Of a DNA stretch of 64,000 bases, positions 1-12,000 are shown in pieces. The stretch's first letter is position 1. Every line of letters starts with the position of its first letter. The notes below the pieces were generated by a model, which had not been told where the DNA came from, made no database searches, and saw nothing but the letters and a program-made list of their open reading frames with translations. A program made the position numbers and the translations under genes. Source of the DNA: Gigaspora margarita (lineage: Eukaryota; Glomeromycota; Glomeromycetes; Diversisporales; Gigasporaceae); contig WTPW01000089.1 of NCBI GenBank assembly GCA_009809945.1, positions 545,843-609,842 on the forward strand. The letters are read 5' to 3'.

Positions 1-739
1 TATATTTTTATTCTAATTTTTACTATTATTTATCACTCAGGGTAACATATTCTCTGACTATTAATAGATCTCTAAATATAGTAATAATTACTATATTTAA
101 AAATTTGTTAATTTTAAATTTAATAATTTAACTTTTATATTTAATAATAATATGATCTAGTGCAAAAAGTTTTATATTTCAAATAGTTATTAGTAAACTT
201 TTTTTTTATATAATAATTTTTAATATTTTTAATTTATTAAAAGTGACTAGTATATGGATTAATTAAAATATAATTATTTTAATAACTTTTTTGATAAAAT
301 AAAAAATTTTATTTATACTAACTTTTTCAAAAAATGGATTGTAAAATTTATTATATAAATTTAATAGTAATTTTTATATATTTTATATAGTAAAAAAAAA
401 TACAATTGCTTGACTTTAATAACTAATTTTTTAACAACTAGTGATCCAATTTTGCCCAAATTTTGACTATATATTCATTATATGTACATTAATACAAACT
501 TATAAAACTTCATACTTTTTTCAAAAATATTTAAAATAGATTTTTTTGAAAAAAACTTTTTTTTTATTCAATTCAGAAAGTTACATGTTATGAATTATTA
601 AAATAAAATGATATTATAATAATAAAAATTATACAAAAAAATAAATTATAACCTACTTTGTTTTATATAAAAAAATAGAAATATTTATTTAAAATTTATA
701 AGCCTATTTAAATACAAAAATTAAATATATTTTTGAGAT
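1..739. other. AT-rich gene-free DNA
   Basis: No open reading frame, RNA gene or terminal repeat that I can support. Almost pure A/T with long A and T runs and essentially no CpG, like the rest of the first 10 kb. Confidence 0.6.
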
Positions 740-1428
740 ATGAACCTTTTTGTACTGGACCATATTTAGTTTAAAATTTTTTAAAAGTTTTTAAAAATTT
801 AGAATTATATGTAATTTATTATACTGAACAAATTTTATATAATAATTATTTAGTTTACTTAATAAAAATTTTTTTAATATACAGTAATTATGATAACTAA
901 TTTTTAAAAATTACCAATTTTGTACTATATAATATTACCATATGTTTTCAAAAATAAGTTACTTCTATAAAAAGCTACCCCTTATTTTTTTAAAAATTTT
1001 TAAAAAAATCATTAGCAGTCGCAACATATAAAAGTCTACATTTTACTAAGTAAATCTCAAAATGCGATTAAGTAAAGTTGTTTAGAACAACAAAATACAC
1101 CTATAGTAAAAATTTTGTAGCATTTGGAAAACTTTTATTAGTATGTTTTTCAATTTTTCAAAAAATTTAACAATCTAAAAATAAGCTACTTCCATGTATT
1201 TTTGTGTAACTTTTGGCCAAAAAGGGTAGCTTATTTTGGACAAATACAGTATACAAAATCTTGTAATCTTAAAAAATACTGCATAGAATTTTTTAAGCTA
1301 TTTTTATTTAAAAATTTTAGATTTAATTAATATTTTGTATAATTTTTGGCTTTATATCTTGTTTATTTAGCTTAATATAAAATTTTAAAAAGTGTCTACA
1401 ATGCTCTAGTAGTCCCCCTATATAATAC
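740..1428. mobile_element. Decayed Tc1-like long-TIR MITE, partial
   Basis: The right arm (about 1256-1428) matches the right end of the intact element at 17829-18632, including the block AAAAAGTGTCTACAAT and a C-run before the end. The middle is interrupted by another MITE (925-1255). A matching left terminus is not recognisable, so the left edge is approximate. Confidence 0.5.
925..1255. mobile_element. MITE family M1 (AAATAAGCTACCC ends), decayed
   Basis: Inverted ends: left CAAAAATAAGTTACTT, right GGGTAGCTTATTTT. The same ends and a similar interior are seen at 2567-3095, 24723-25210 and, more eroded, at 49640-49985. This copy lies inside a Tc1-like MITE. Confidence 0.55.
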
Positions 1429-1444
1429 TTAGACAAGAAGGCGT

Positions 1445-1690
1445 TTTCTTGTGCAGTATTATATAATTTTTATTATCTAGTATAGGCTTTAATAATGCTA
1501 TTATGTTCTATTTTCTTTTTACCATTTTCTTTTTTCTTTTTATTTATATTTTTTTAATTTGTTGGTTATTTATTTAAGCAGTATAGGCATTCCTTTTGCT
1601 TGTATATCTCTTTTTTTTTTTTGTTTGTTTTGTTCTGGTAGAATTCTTTTACTCAAGAAATTAAAAAAAGAAGGTTTAAAAAGAAGATGG
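1445..1690 (+). mobile_element. Fragment of retroposon family RB
   Basis: Contains the RB landmarks TGCAGTATTATATAATTTTT and AATTCTTTTACTCAAGAAA followed by GAAGGTTTAAAA, in the same order as in the full copies at 13284-14398 and (reverse strand) 9031-12366. Both ends are missing. Confidence 0.55.
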
Positions 1691-2044
1691 TTATAATAGA
1701 TAAGTAAATTCAGATTAGTAAACTATAATATATGCTTTAAGATAAGTATAATAAACAGAAAAGCAAAATTCTACTTTGGCAAATCATATATAGGTTCATA
1801 TGAAAACTAGGTAGCTATCCTTTAGTTAGAAGAGGGTCAGAAATTAGCTGATTTTCTAGGAAGGGTCAAAAAAAATAAAAATTATATGTGGAGACCTAAC
1901 TAAAAGAAAGTGTGTTAAAATTTTAGCCAAAATGAAATTAATATAAATAGAAATAGTTATTGCAATTATATTTAGCAAATAATAAAATAAAGGTATAATC
2001 ATCAAAAAAAATAAAAATAATAAAAATAATAATAATAATAATAT
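1691..2044. other. Gene-free, short dispersed-repeat match
   Basis: No gene. About 1825-1905 resembles 48975-49075 (a GGGTCA...AATTATATGTGGAGACCT-type block), so this is probably another eroded element. Confidence 0.4.
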
Positions 2045-2340
2045 ATAAGGGCCCTGGACATCTCTCATATGGATCATGATTAGTTTTTAACCAATTTTGA
2101 GCAAATTTGCTAAAAATGACAAAACTATATTTGTTTAAATAACTTTTGATCCAGTGATCAGAATTGAATGAATTTTTTTTTTGTTAGATGCACTTACTGA
2201 AAGATTCATTTTAAAAAGTTTATTCAAATTAGACTACTAGATGCCAAGATAATTGCCAAAAACTGTTTTTTTGCTTTCTAAATTTTAAAGGTTATTGCTA
2301 AAATGTATAATATATGATTTCTAATATATATATAATAATA
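2045..2340 (+). repeat. Dispersed repeat family F, copy 1
   Basis: Collinear with 5040-5336: ACATCTCTCATAT, CCAATTTTGAGC, TTTGATCCAGT, CTACTAGATGCCAA and GCTAAAATGTATAAT occur in the same order. A short third piece is at 52040-52095. No coding frame is shared, and the class is unknown. Confidence 0.65.
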
Positions 2341-2346
2341 AATATA

Positions 2347-3529
2347 CAGTCTTCCTCCTCTACAATCACCTCCTCTATAGTCACAACCTCTATATAATCA
2401 CATAGTATTTTAACTACCATTTTTTTTATATAAAAAATACCTTAATATAATCACAAATAGCTTATAATCACTATCATATTTTTTAAAAGCTTTTTGAAAT
2501 TTTTTTATTAGTAAAATACTCTTATATAATCACAATATCATATCTAAAAGTCTAAATTTTACTACTATAAATTCCTGAAAGTAAGTTATCTCTTGTTATG
2601 CAAAAAATCAGAAGTTTGCTTGTTTTGTGTTAAATTTAGTTTTTAGCGATTACAAAAAATTGCTACATGTAAAGTCCAAATTCTACTAAATAAATCAATT
2701 ATAACGCTTAAGTAAACTTGTTCAGAAGATCTAAATGCATATACTCTGAAATTTTTATCCAAATTGGAATATTTTTTATTATTTGACTTTTAATTTTTAC
2801 GTTCGTCGAATATACTTTTTTAAAAAATTTTACTTTTTTCGTCGAATGTAAAAGTCAAAAGTCAAATAATAAAATGTTCTTTAATTTTGCTTAAATTTTA
2901 CTGTATGTGTATTTTGATCTTCTTAAAAAGTTTACTTAAGCGACTATCATCGATTTACATAGTAAAATTTGGACTTTACTATGTAGTAACTATTATCGAT
3001 CGTGGGAGTAGCTTATTTTCGGGTAAATAAGTTTTTGGGTTTTTTGGTCAAAACAAATGGGGTAGCTTATTTTTGGGAATATATGGTATGTAAATCGATT
3101 AACACATTAAGAAAGCTGTTTGACATGCAAATTATACATATTCTGGAATTTTGACAAACTTGACAAACTATTATTAATTTGCTTTTTTATTATATATTGG
3201 ACAAAAAAATAATTTATTTTTTTTTGTCTAACATAAAGTAAAGAAATTAATTAATAAAAGTTCATCCAAATTATATAAAACTTTTAGAATATGTGTAATT
3301 TGTTATTCCAAACAACTTTATTTAATGCATAAAAGTTGATTCACTTTGTACAATTTGGACTTTTATATGTAGCAACTATTTGTGATTATAATATTTACTT
3401 CTATATAATCACATAATATAAACCACAGTATTAAATGTGATTATATAGGATAATTACTATATAATCACACCTCTTTATAATCACTATTTTTGCTGCAACA
3501 AACCGCGTGATTATAGAGGAGGAAGACTG
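2347..3529. mobile_element. pogo/Tigger-like MITE, TA target site
   Basis: Terminal inverted repeats begin CAGTCTTCCTCCTCTA and continue with (C/T)AATCAC at both ends, flanked by TA (2345-2346 and 3530-3531). CAGTC...CCTCTATAATCAC-type ends with TA duplication are typical of the pogo/Tigger branch of Tc1/mariner. The 1183 bp interior is non-coding and holds an M1 MITE at 2567-3095. Confidence 0.8.
2567..3095. mobile_element. MITE family M1, nested copy
   Basis: The right end GGGGTAGCTTATTTTTGGGA is clear; the left end (CTGAAAGTAAGTTATC) is eroded. The interior folds back: TTATTTGACTTTTAATTTTT on one side and AAAGTCAAATAATAAAA on the other, separated by a short CGTCGAAT-containing centre. It lies wholly inside the pogo-like MITE, so it is younger than that element. 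Confidence 0.65.
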
Positions 3530-3551
3530 TATTTCAAATTAAATAACTTTT

Positions 3552-4671
3552 TTTTTAATTTTGCAACTAAGTAACTTTTCATCCCTTTGGCCAGATATTT
3601 CTAAACACTGCAGGGATTTTACTTTATTAACTATTTTTAATTCTAGCTATTTTTAGCTTTATATATGATTTTTTATCCTGTTTTTATTTAAATACTTATA
3701 GGCTGTCTGTACCTCCCATATTCTATACTCAGTCTTTCTGGATGCACTTTTATTTATTACATATCTATCTAGCAGTGTTATTAGTTTCAGCTTTTTACAG
3801 TTTTTCTGGTTCCCTAATTCATGTCTGGTCTACAGAGATCCTTTCTAACCCCTCAATATTAGTGCTGACATTCTATATATTCTTTACTCGAAGCAGCCTT
3901 TAATCTGGTCCTCAGTAGTCCATTTCGTGCCCTAATCTAGTGCCTTCTTCTATTCTAACTTTCTCAAAGTTACTATATTAGCCTTTTCAAAGTTTTGGTC
4001 TTCTTTCTATTTCAAGTAAAAGCAGGCCCTTCTGAGCTCAGATCCTGCAATCCTTTCTTTTATTAAGGGTAGGGTGTACGTAGATCATTTTTCATATGAT
4101 CTATGTGGTATATTAAATTTTTACATAGTTAATAAAAAAATACTTCTAATAAAACTTTTTAATATCTTAACCAATTTGTATTAAATTTATGTAATATATA
4201 GTTTAATATAGTTTGTTTATAATAATGAAGTTGCGCAATATGTATTGCTTTAAAAAAAATTAACTTCACATATAACTAAAATCTCCAAGGTCACTATATG
4301 TTTTTCCTGTGTAGTACAAAGAATTGCTAATCCTGATTGGTCGAATCATGTGATGTTTTCATAATTTCATATGTTTTGGTTACACCAAGTTGATCTACAA
4401 TCTATTTTATATGAATTTGGAAATATTGTCACCCTACCCTTAAAGTGGTATGACTTTTCTATTTTACCTTTATATGGAATCTCCTATTTTTGACAACTTT
4501 TATATCAGATTTTTTCTTTTTTGGCACCATGTAACTAAAGTGGCTATGTTATTTAGCCTGCTTTTTTATTTGTAGTCCTAGCATAGTTTATGCCTCCTAT
4601 TTAATTTGAATCTGCAACTTTGTGAATGTGATCTCGGAGTGCTAGCTACTTGCACTATCGACCCACAATTC
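3552..4671 (-). mobile_element. tRNA-headed retroposon (Gln-like head), 15-bp TSD
   Basis: Perfect 15-bp target duplication AATTAAATAACTTTT at 3537-3551 and 4672-4686. Reading the minus strand from 4671, the element starts GAATTGTGGGTCGATAGTGC, then TAGCACTCCGAGATC and the B-box-like GATTCAAAT. This resembles the A and B pol III boxes of a tRNA-Gln-like gene. It ends in an A run (plus-strand T run 3552-3556). It is interrupted by a TTAA-flanked MITE at 4067-4439. No long reading frame, so it is a non-autonomous SINE-like retroposon. It may be a different family from the copies at 6042, 7366 and 48634, because the head differs. Confidence 0.75.
4067..4439. mobile_element. piggyBac-like MITE, TTAA target site
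   Basis: Short inverted ends GGGTAGGGTG and CACCCTACCC, flanked on both sides by TTAA (4063-4066, 4440-4443), the hallmark target of piggyBac transposases. The 373 bp interior is AT-rich and non-coding. It is inserted in the retroposon 3552-4671. Confidence 0.65.
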
Positions 4672-4672
4672 A

Positions 4673-4970
4673 ATTAAATAACTTTTGATCTACTAACCCA
4701 ATTTGGATTATTTACCTATTAAAATAACTTTCTTGAAGAGAATTCCATCAAGCCCAATATCATCCAAATCAAATTATATTATCCAAAGATTAAAAGAGTT
4801 TTATATTATATTTACTATATAGTAAATATAACATAAAACTCTTCAAATCTCTGGATTAGATAATCTGATTTGGATGATTTGGGCCTTTTAGAATGCCCTT
4901 TCTAAGAGAATCATTTTAGTAATAAATTATCCAAATTGGATTATTAGATCAGAAGTTATTTAGTTATTTA
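4673..4970. repeat. Foldback (long inverted repeat)
   Basis: Two arms of about 140 bp fold onto each other: TTAAATAACTTTTGATCTA...CCAATTTGGATTATTTA on the left, the complement on the right. The centre is TATTTACTATATAGTAAATA (near 4808-4827). This is a nearly complete palindrome, probably a foldback MITE. Confidence 0.75.
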
Positions 4971-5039
4971 ATTTTAAATATTTTTTTAAAAATTATTATT
5001 TTTTAAATATTTTATAAAAAATTTTTATGCAATTTGATT

Positions 5040-5336
5040 TGCTAAAATATGAGTTAGATAGAGAAGAAAAAGGACTTCAAACATCTCTCATATAGGTCAT
5101 AACTAGGTTTTGGCCAATTTTGAGCTAATTTGCTAAAATAACAAAAATATATTTTCTTAAATAACATTTGATCCAGTTATCAAAATTGAATTCTTTCTTT
5201 TTTGTTAAATGCATCCCACTAAGAGCTTCATTTTTTAAAAAAAATTTATTCAAATTGTACTACTAGATGCCAAAATAATTGCTAAAAACTATTTTTTTGC
5301 TTCTCAAATTTCAGAAGTTTTTGCTAAAATGTATAA
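5040..5336 (+). repeat. Dispersed repeat family F, copy 2
   Basis: Same ordered blocks as 2045-2340 (ACATCTCTCATAT, GCCAATTTTGAGC, CTACTAGATGCCAA, TTGCTAAAATGTATAAT). It ends exactly where the next element starts. Confidence 0.65.
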
Positions 5337-6022
5337 TTAGAGATGTGAGTATATACTATACTGCAGTACTGTCATGAGATAGCTTTGGACAATAAATTTG
5401 GTCAATTTTGGACAATTTTGAACAATTAAATAAATTACTTAAAATTTTATTAAAATAACTTATTTAAATTTTAACTAAAATATGTTTAGTATTTAAAAAA
5501 ATATATAGTTATGGCACTGATATTTATTAGATAATATTTTAGAGGATAGAAGGGTCAAGCAAAACCTTATCTCTTAATTAAATTTGATTGGCTAAATTTT
5601 ATATATAAACCTTACTAGGGAGGAGTAAGCCTCTATAGTAAATAAATATTAGGTAATAAATATTAGTGCTCTTATATATTTTTTAAATAGATTTATTAAT
5701 TATTAAAGCCTGGACAAGCTTGACAATCTTGAATATAAACAAGTTAAAAAAGGCTATGGATAGCCAAAATGTACAATACTGCTATACTGTGTTATACTAT
5801 TAGTATAGTTAATACTAGTATTATACACATAGGTATAGTTATAATACCAATAATAGGATCTGGTTGGCCAATTAAATTGCTTATTGCAATTTTAAAAATT
5901 TTCTTTAAAAAATTCTGAAAAATTCTAAGAGCTAATGGTGGTTATACTATACTATGTATTATATAGTATTAATACTTGGTATTATACTACTTTTTTATTA
6001 TAATAGTATAACTTATCTCTAT
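5337..6022. mobile_element. hAT-like non-autonomous element
   Basis: Ends TAGAGATG (left) and, reading inward on the other strand, TAGAGATA, followed by TATAC(T/C)AT-rich subterminal sequence. The flanking octamers TGTATAAT and TACATAAT differ at two places, which would fit an old 8-bp hAT duplication. Contains MITE G at 5514-5669. Confidence 0.45.
5514..5669. mobile_element. MITE family G, copy 1
   Basis: Inverted ends GCACTGATATTTATTA and TAATAAATATTAGTGC. The interior includes TAATATTTTAGAGG, AAAACCTTA and a GGAGGAGTAAGCCTCTATAGTA block. The second copy, at 52526-53126, is split by a hAT MITE. Confidence 0.6.
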
Positions 6023-6041
6023 ACATAATCTATAATCTCTG

Positions 6042-7076
6042 GGTGTAGTAACATAACAAAGTTGGGAAGTTGTCACCCCCAAGGAATTTGTACCTTAAGT
6101 GCAGGGTTCGAATTCTACTAGAGACAATTTTTGAAAATTGCATCTGTATTACAGTAACTAATCTTCATCAATAAATTGGGATATAATAAGGCCTGTAACT
6201 CAGATTGCACTATCTCTCAGTGTATTCTGTTGATGTAGAAGATTCTAGACATGTTATGCATGTTAATGGAATTGCATAATACCAAGAGAACTTGAAGATC
6301 AGAAATACTTGGCAAATCTTGAGCAGAGAGAAATTGGGCTTTCAACAATAATACAAAAAAGGAATTGGATAGTATATATAGACCAGTAAGTAAGCTTATA
6401 ACAAGAGGGTTGGAGGACCCTACCAACTGGGCTGCTAGAAAAGTACTGGAGGAAAAAAACATGTGTTTTGGTAGCATGTACCAAGGGAAGGGAGTTCATT
6501 TAGTGCTTAAAGCTGGGCCAACTGACTCTTCCAGGCCTACAGATTGGAAGCAGACAAAAAGCAGGTTAGAAAAGCCAAAAGATGACTGAGTATATAGGTA
6601 CTAGGGCTTGGTGAACTCTGCAAGAGCAGAAGTAGGTAATGGTAATGGTTTAAGATAATCACTAACTGCAAGTGGTCTGCCTTAGTAGATGCATAAGTTG
6701 CTGAAGCATAGGTTATATCTAAATGAAACAGGGGCCACTCTACTAGATTTCTCACTAAGGATAAACTAGTTCTAGAGGAAGTAAAAAAAAATTTAGATCA
6801 TGTTCTGGTAACACAAAAGAAATTGGCAGATAGCAATAATCAAAGAGGTTGAAATAGGCAATAACTAGCATGCAGGTTGAAAGTATAGCAGCTAGAGTAG
6901 AACCTCTAGGTAGCCACTAAATAGGCAACCAAAAGTTGCAGGTATGGCTAGTTAAACTCTTGTCAATGTACTAGGTTGGATATCCTCCATGTAGGTAACC
7001 CTTAATTTTAAATATCTTGAATAAAACTTTTACTTTTAAAGTGAGCACCTTAACTAGAAAAATAAAAAAAATCATA
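6042..7076 (+). mobile_element. tRNA-headed retroposon RA, copy 1
   Basis: 11-bp target duplication TATAATCTCTG at 6031-6041 and 7077-7087. The head GGTGTAGTAACATAACAAAG, then GTTGTCACCCCCAAGG and the B box GGGTTCGAATTC, is tRNA-derived. The body (GAACTTGAAGATCAGAA...; AAACATGTGTTTTGGTAGCA; ACCAAGGGAAGGG) aligns with the reverse strand of 48634-49559. The last ~170 bp (GCAGCTAGAGTAGAACCTC...GGTATGGCTAGTT) matches the tail of the SINE at 46371-46989. The end is A-rich. Short frames inside are not conserved between copies. Confidence 0.8.
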
Positions 7077-7087
7077 TATAATCTCTG

Positions 7088-8990
7088 TACTAGATGTTCA
7101 GGATTCTAGAAAAAAGTAGAGCTATTAGTAAATTAAAATTAGATAATAAAAGTAAGCTCTCTTATTGACTAATTATAAAAATTTTTTAAAATTATTAAAA
7201 AACTTTGGTGTAATAAAAGTTTAAAGTTTTTGTTTTAAAACTTTTACTATAAAATTTTTCTTAAAATTTTTTCAAATTTTATATATCTTTGTTTATAAAT
7301 AAGTTTTTTATTTCTAATACAAATCTTAATAAATTACTAAAGTTATAATAATAAAAGTTGTTATTTTTTTTAGCAATTAATGCATAGATGCCACCAAATT
7401 GTTTTTTAAAAGATGCTTATATCAGGTTTTGTAAAATAAATTAAAATTTTTTATAAAAAAGAGTAAATAAAATTTATATATTTATGTTCCTTATAATTTT
7501 GTCTATTTATTCAAAAAAAGAATCAAAAAATTTTGGATTTTAAGTAAAATAGATCAAAAACAATTTTAGAAAAATTTTTTAATTTTGGGTCCCAAACCCA
7601 AAATAATTTTGTTACCATGTATAGTTTAATAGCTATCTATATTGGCTGCAATTATATTGAATATTTGTGATATTTGTTATATTGATGAGAATACAACTAG
7701 CTACATATGCACTTTTGGTGCCTAATTTAAGTAGTCCACTCTAGGGTTCTATACTAATTACTATACTGCAGACTGACTATGGGATCTGCCAATTTAACTA
7801 CTCTAACTCCTGCTTCACCTATTATACTACAATGAACTATATATAGTTTGCTAGTGATACTCTATAACTTATATCCTTAGGGCTACTTTACTCTTGTAGA
7901 ACATGCTAGCCATCCAAGGGTATATGTTCCAATCTGATGCACCCATGTGGTCTTCAGAAACTGGATGCCATAGCATTAAGATTGTTCTAATTTGATTCTA
8001 TGTTTAATATAATACTAATAAAGGATTTGCAACTTTAATATAAGGGAATATAAAAAACATAAGATTTTGATTGGCTAAAAAAAATTTTTTTGAATAGTTA
8101 ATATGATTTTTATATAAAGTAATGTTTATTACCCCCTTTATCTGAGGCTCAAAAAAAGAGAGGGTTATGTTAAACATAGTTTTAACTTAGTGTAAGCTAA
8201 TCGATACTTGTAGTTAGAAATTATTCTTAAACTATTATAGTTTCCTATACTGCCCTTATAAGGTTTATTCTGACCCCAGTACTGATCTTTTTTCTGGTAG
8301 CACCATCAGAGATTATTAGTTTACCTTCTTATTCAGGACTTGCCAAGTGGGATTTCAAATTCTCTGGTTTCTTGGATTTGTTAGTGCAATATTGTACATT
8401 ATATCTAAAAGCTCATATTCTAGATAGTGGAACCAAAACTACAAAGTATATACCCAACTGATAATAAGAAAACCAATTACTGAACACAGGTCTATTTTTT
8501 AAAGCATCACCATTGAAATTCAAACTGTCTACCTGCCGCTTGGGGTAACTACTTGACAACTTCCCTAAGTTGCTATATTCTAATAAAAGTTGTTATTCTT
8601 TATATAAATTATAATATTGTTTTAATAACTATAGTTCTAAAACTAAAACTAAATAAGATTATAAAAAAATTGTAATAAAATTTTTTAAAAAATTTATTCT
8701 TAAAATTATTTATTTTTAGCTTATATATAACCTTAATATTTTTTTTATAATATAAAAACTAATTTTGCAAAAATAATCTTTTCTAAATATAATTGTATAA
8801 ATTTTTATATAATTATTTTGGGTTTTAAAAATAAATCAAAGCTAAAAAAAAAAAAGTGCAAAAATGCAAGCAATTTGCCTATGTTGGTCTACAAATTAAA
8901 GAATATATACAGTTTGGACCAGCAAAATGCATCCATTTTTTAATAATAAAACCTTTAAATCATTATAACTTTTTTAAAACAAGTTAAATC
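7088..8990. repeat. AT-rich repeat family I, split by a retroposon
   Basis: 7140-7365 plus 8581-8830 together are collinear with an uninterrupted stretch at about 61800-62200 (TTTTTAAAATTATTAA, AAAGTTGTTATT, TATAATATTG, ATTTATTTTTAGCTTATA). Retroposon RA copy 2 is inserted between the halves. Related AT-rich sequence occurs at 16380-16540 and 18745-18990. Class unknown. Confidence 0.55.
7366..8580 (-). mobile_element. tRNA-headed retroposon RA, copy 2
   Basis: Perfect 17-bp target duplication TAATAAAAGTTGTTATT at 7349-7365 and 8581-8597. On the minus strand from 8580: GAATATAGCAACTTAGGGAAG, GTTGTCAAGTAGTTACCCC, then a decayed B box (CAGTTTGAATTTC). The retroposon tail (AGAACCCTAGAGTGGACTAC, GTGCATATGTAGCTAGTTGT in sense) lies around 7640-7750. 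It is followed by ~270 bp not seen in the other copies and a terminal A run. Longer than copy 1, so it may contain a further insertion. Confidence 0.8.
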
Positions 8991-9030
8991 AAAAAACCAT
9001 CTAACAAATTAATAGATTTTTAACTAAACT

Positions 9031-12000
9031 TTTTTTTCCAACTTAAGCAGTCTTGCCAGTTCTTTATTTCATTCAATACATGCACGAACTACAAATGTAG
9101 AGTATATTACTAAACTACTAATAAGTTTGATAACATTGTTTCTTAATAGACAGGAACAAATATGACCTGCTGCACTAACTTAAGCCAGGAACTTTGTCAG
9201 ACCGCCTACTTTTAAACCTTCTTCTCCTAGCTTCCTGGGTAAAAGAATTTTACTAGAAAAAATTAATATCGAAACAAAGAAGAAAACAAGAGAAAAATAT
9301 TCTAAGTAGAGAAAAACTACTACTACCTAAACGAGATACCAAATACTAACAAAATAAAAAAAATAGAAGAAAAAGATAAAAGAGATAGTCTAACAAAAGA
9401 ATTTTGACTGTAAGAGGCTAAAGTTAAAAATTATATAATACTGCATGAAAGTATTAAATATTATATATATATAAAAGAAAACCCCTTTAGGAAAAACAAA
9501 ATTAAATCAAACACACTACGGCTAAAACTAAAACTAAAAATCAAATTTTATTTTTTCTCCAGAATATATAATGTTCTATTAAATCTTAACTGGTTACACA
9601 TGATATTTCTTGTTTATCTCAACAGGTCTGTAGTTTAGCCATGGCAATAATCCAATATGGTAGCTATATTCCAATTTGGAAAAGTAAACAATACCAATCT
9701 TTTGGAGGGGGTAAGCTGAATCGCCCACTTTGTAGAAATTTTTCAAAGCCAAAGGGATGAAAAAAACACCAAGTGGTCCAACTTGTTTTGTGGATTTGAA
9801 GCTATATAGGATTTGTAGCCTATAGAAAATTAAACAGCTTCCACTAAGAATCAAACTAATGTTTGAACTAGGTAACAAAGACTTCTGATCATGTTGTGAC
9901 CAACTACTATATGATAGTTTTTGTATTTTACTTCAAGGAGCACTCTTCAAAAGCTTCTTTTTCAACTCTCTTTTAGTCAACCCAAGAGAACTCTTAATTC
10001 CAAATACTTCAAAAGAAGGTTTGTATTAAAAAGTTGTATAATATCTATAGGTTTTCTACAGTCTTATCAGCAAATTTATATATGCGTAATCTTGCGCAAG
10101 TTTTTACGGTATGTAAAAAAATCTAGGATTTAGTATAAAACTATATAAGTCTTATAGTACATAAGAAAATTGTAAATTTACATAAAATTTTTACGTAAAT
10201 TTACGATTTTCTTATAGTGTGTAAAAAAATTGTAAATTTATGTAAAAATTTTATGTAACTTTACAATTTTCTTATGGTATGTAAGAAAATCATAAATTTA
10301 CATAAAAATTTTACGTAAATTTACGATTTTTCTGACGAACTGTAAGAATACAGCCATTTTCCCTTTTCCAATTTTTGTATTGATTATATGCGATATATAA
10401 CGCATAATTGTTTTATTGTATTCATTAGTAGTTTCGAAATAGTTCGAACTGGTTTGTAACCTAATTATACCAAGCGCATATTGGACTATATTTTCGAAAT
10501 GTTTCGAAATATTTTAGGACTAAGAAACCAAGCTGGATCAGTAGATCTGTAGCCTGGGTCATACCAAGGACATGTTTGACTAATATTTTCAAAATATTTC
10601 GAAATATTTCAATGATCATAGTACAAGATCAGATTAGATCTGTTATTTTTTTTTTATTTATAATTTAGATCTTCTATCAATTTTTTTTTTGTTTCGTTTC
10701 CTTTTGTTTCCTTTTGTTTCCTTTCATTTAGTATCGTTTTGTTTTATTTGTTTTTTCATTTTTTTTGTATTTTTTCTTTATTAATTTTTTTTTATTTTAT
10801 TTCTACAAAAACACTTTTTGACACTTTGCAAGAAATCTAGCGACTTTCCGATATCTTGCGCAAGGAAACACATTGTTGTTGTTCTAGTTGGTGTGTTGTA
10901 GTTGGTGTTCATTGTTGGTGTCGTCGTTGGTATCGTCATTGGTATTGTCGCTAGCTGGTGTCGTTGTTGTTCTTGTGGAATAGCTTTACCTCTCTCGGTG
11001 TTCTTGTAGATGGTATTGTTGTGGGTGGTCCATTTGTTTTTCTTCTCTTGCGTTCGTATGGGGTTTTCTTGCTCGTTTCTCTTGCATTTGTACAGGGTGG
11101 TCTTGCTCATTCTCTTGCGTTCATTAGGGGTCGTATTGGGTGATTTTTCTCGTTTCTCTTGCGTTTGTACGGGGTGGTATAACACTAACACTTCTGAGAA
11201 ATAGTTTTTTTTGTTTTTTTTTACTTCTTTACTATTTTTTTAGAAAGTAGTGAATATAAGCGAATATAAGTAACTATAAGCGAATATGTGCGAATATAAG
11301 CGAAGATGAGCGAATATAAGCAAATGTAATAGTTTATTTTTTCATTTTCAATTTTTTTCATTATTTTTTTCAGTTTCGTTTTTTGTTTTTTGTTCTTTTT
11401 TTTTTACTTATTTTTTTTAATTTTATTTTATTTATTTATTTCTTACTTCTTTCAGAACTTTGCAAGAAAACGACGTAACTATTCCAGCACTTTACAAGAA
11501 CACCAATTCTAACTTCTTCGGCACTTTGCAAGAAGTAGCGAATATGTACGAATATAAGCGAATATGGGCGAATATGGGTGAATATAAGCAAATATAATAG
11601 TTTATTTTTTTTCATTTTCATTTTTTTCGTTATTTTTTGGTTTCGTTTTTTGTTTTTTGTTTGTTTTCTTTTTTTTTACTTCAGAAATTTGCAAGAAAAT
11701 GACGTAACTATTCTGGCACTTTACAAGAACACAAATTTTAATTTCTCTGGCACTTTGCAGAAGTAGCAAATATGAGCGAATATAAGCGAATATAAGCGAA
11801 TATAATAGTTTGTTTTTTTTGTTTTCATTTTTTTTCGTTATTTTTTTTTTGGTTTCGTTCTATTTTTTTTGTCATTTTTTTTATAATAATATATAATAAA
11901 ATATGTAATATTTAAAATATAATATATAATAAATAAAATAAAATTTTATATTAAATTGCGAAAACTTGTGAATATTGTATATTTAATTTAAAATAATTTA

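Noticed and set aside
9594-9878. 94-codon minus-strand frame in RB copy 1
   Set aside because: The DNA is shared with RB copies 2 and 3, but the reading frame is not kept, so it is repeat sequence, not a gene.
10781-11766. Several 61-136 codon frames on both strands
   Set aside because: They run through GCGAATATAAG and T-rich tandem arrays of the 10083-12298 element and have repetitive translations.
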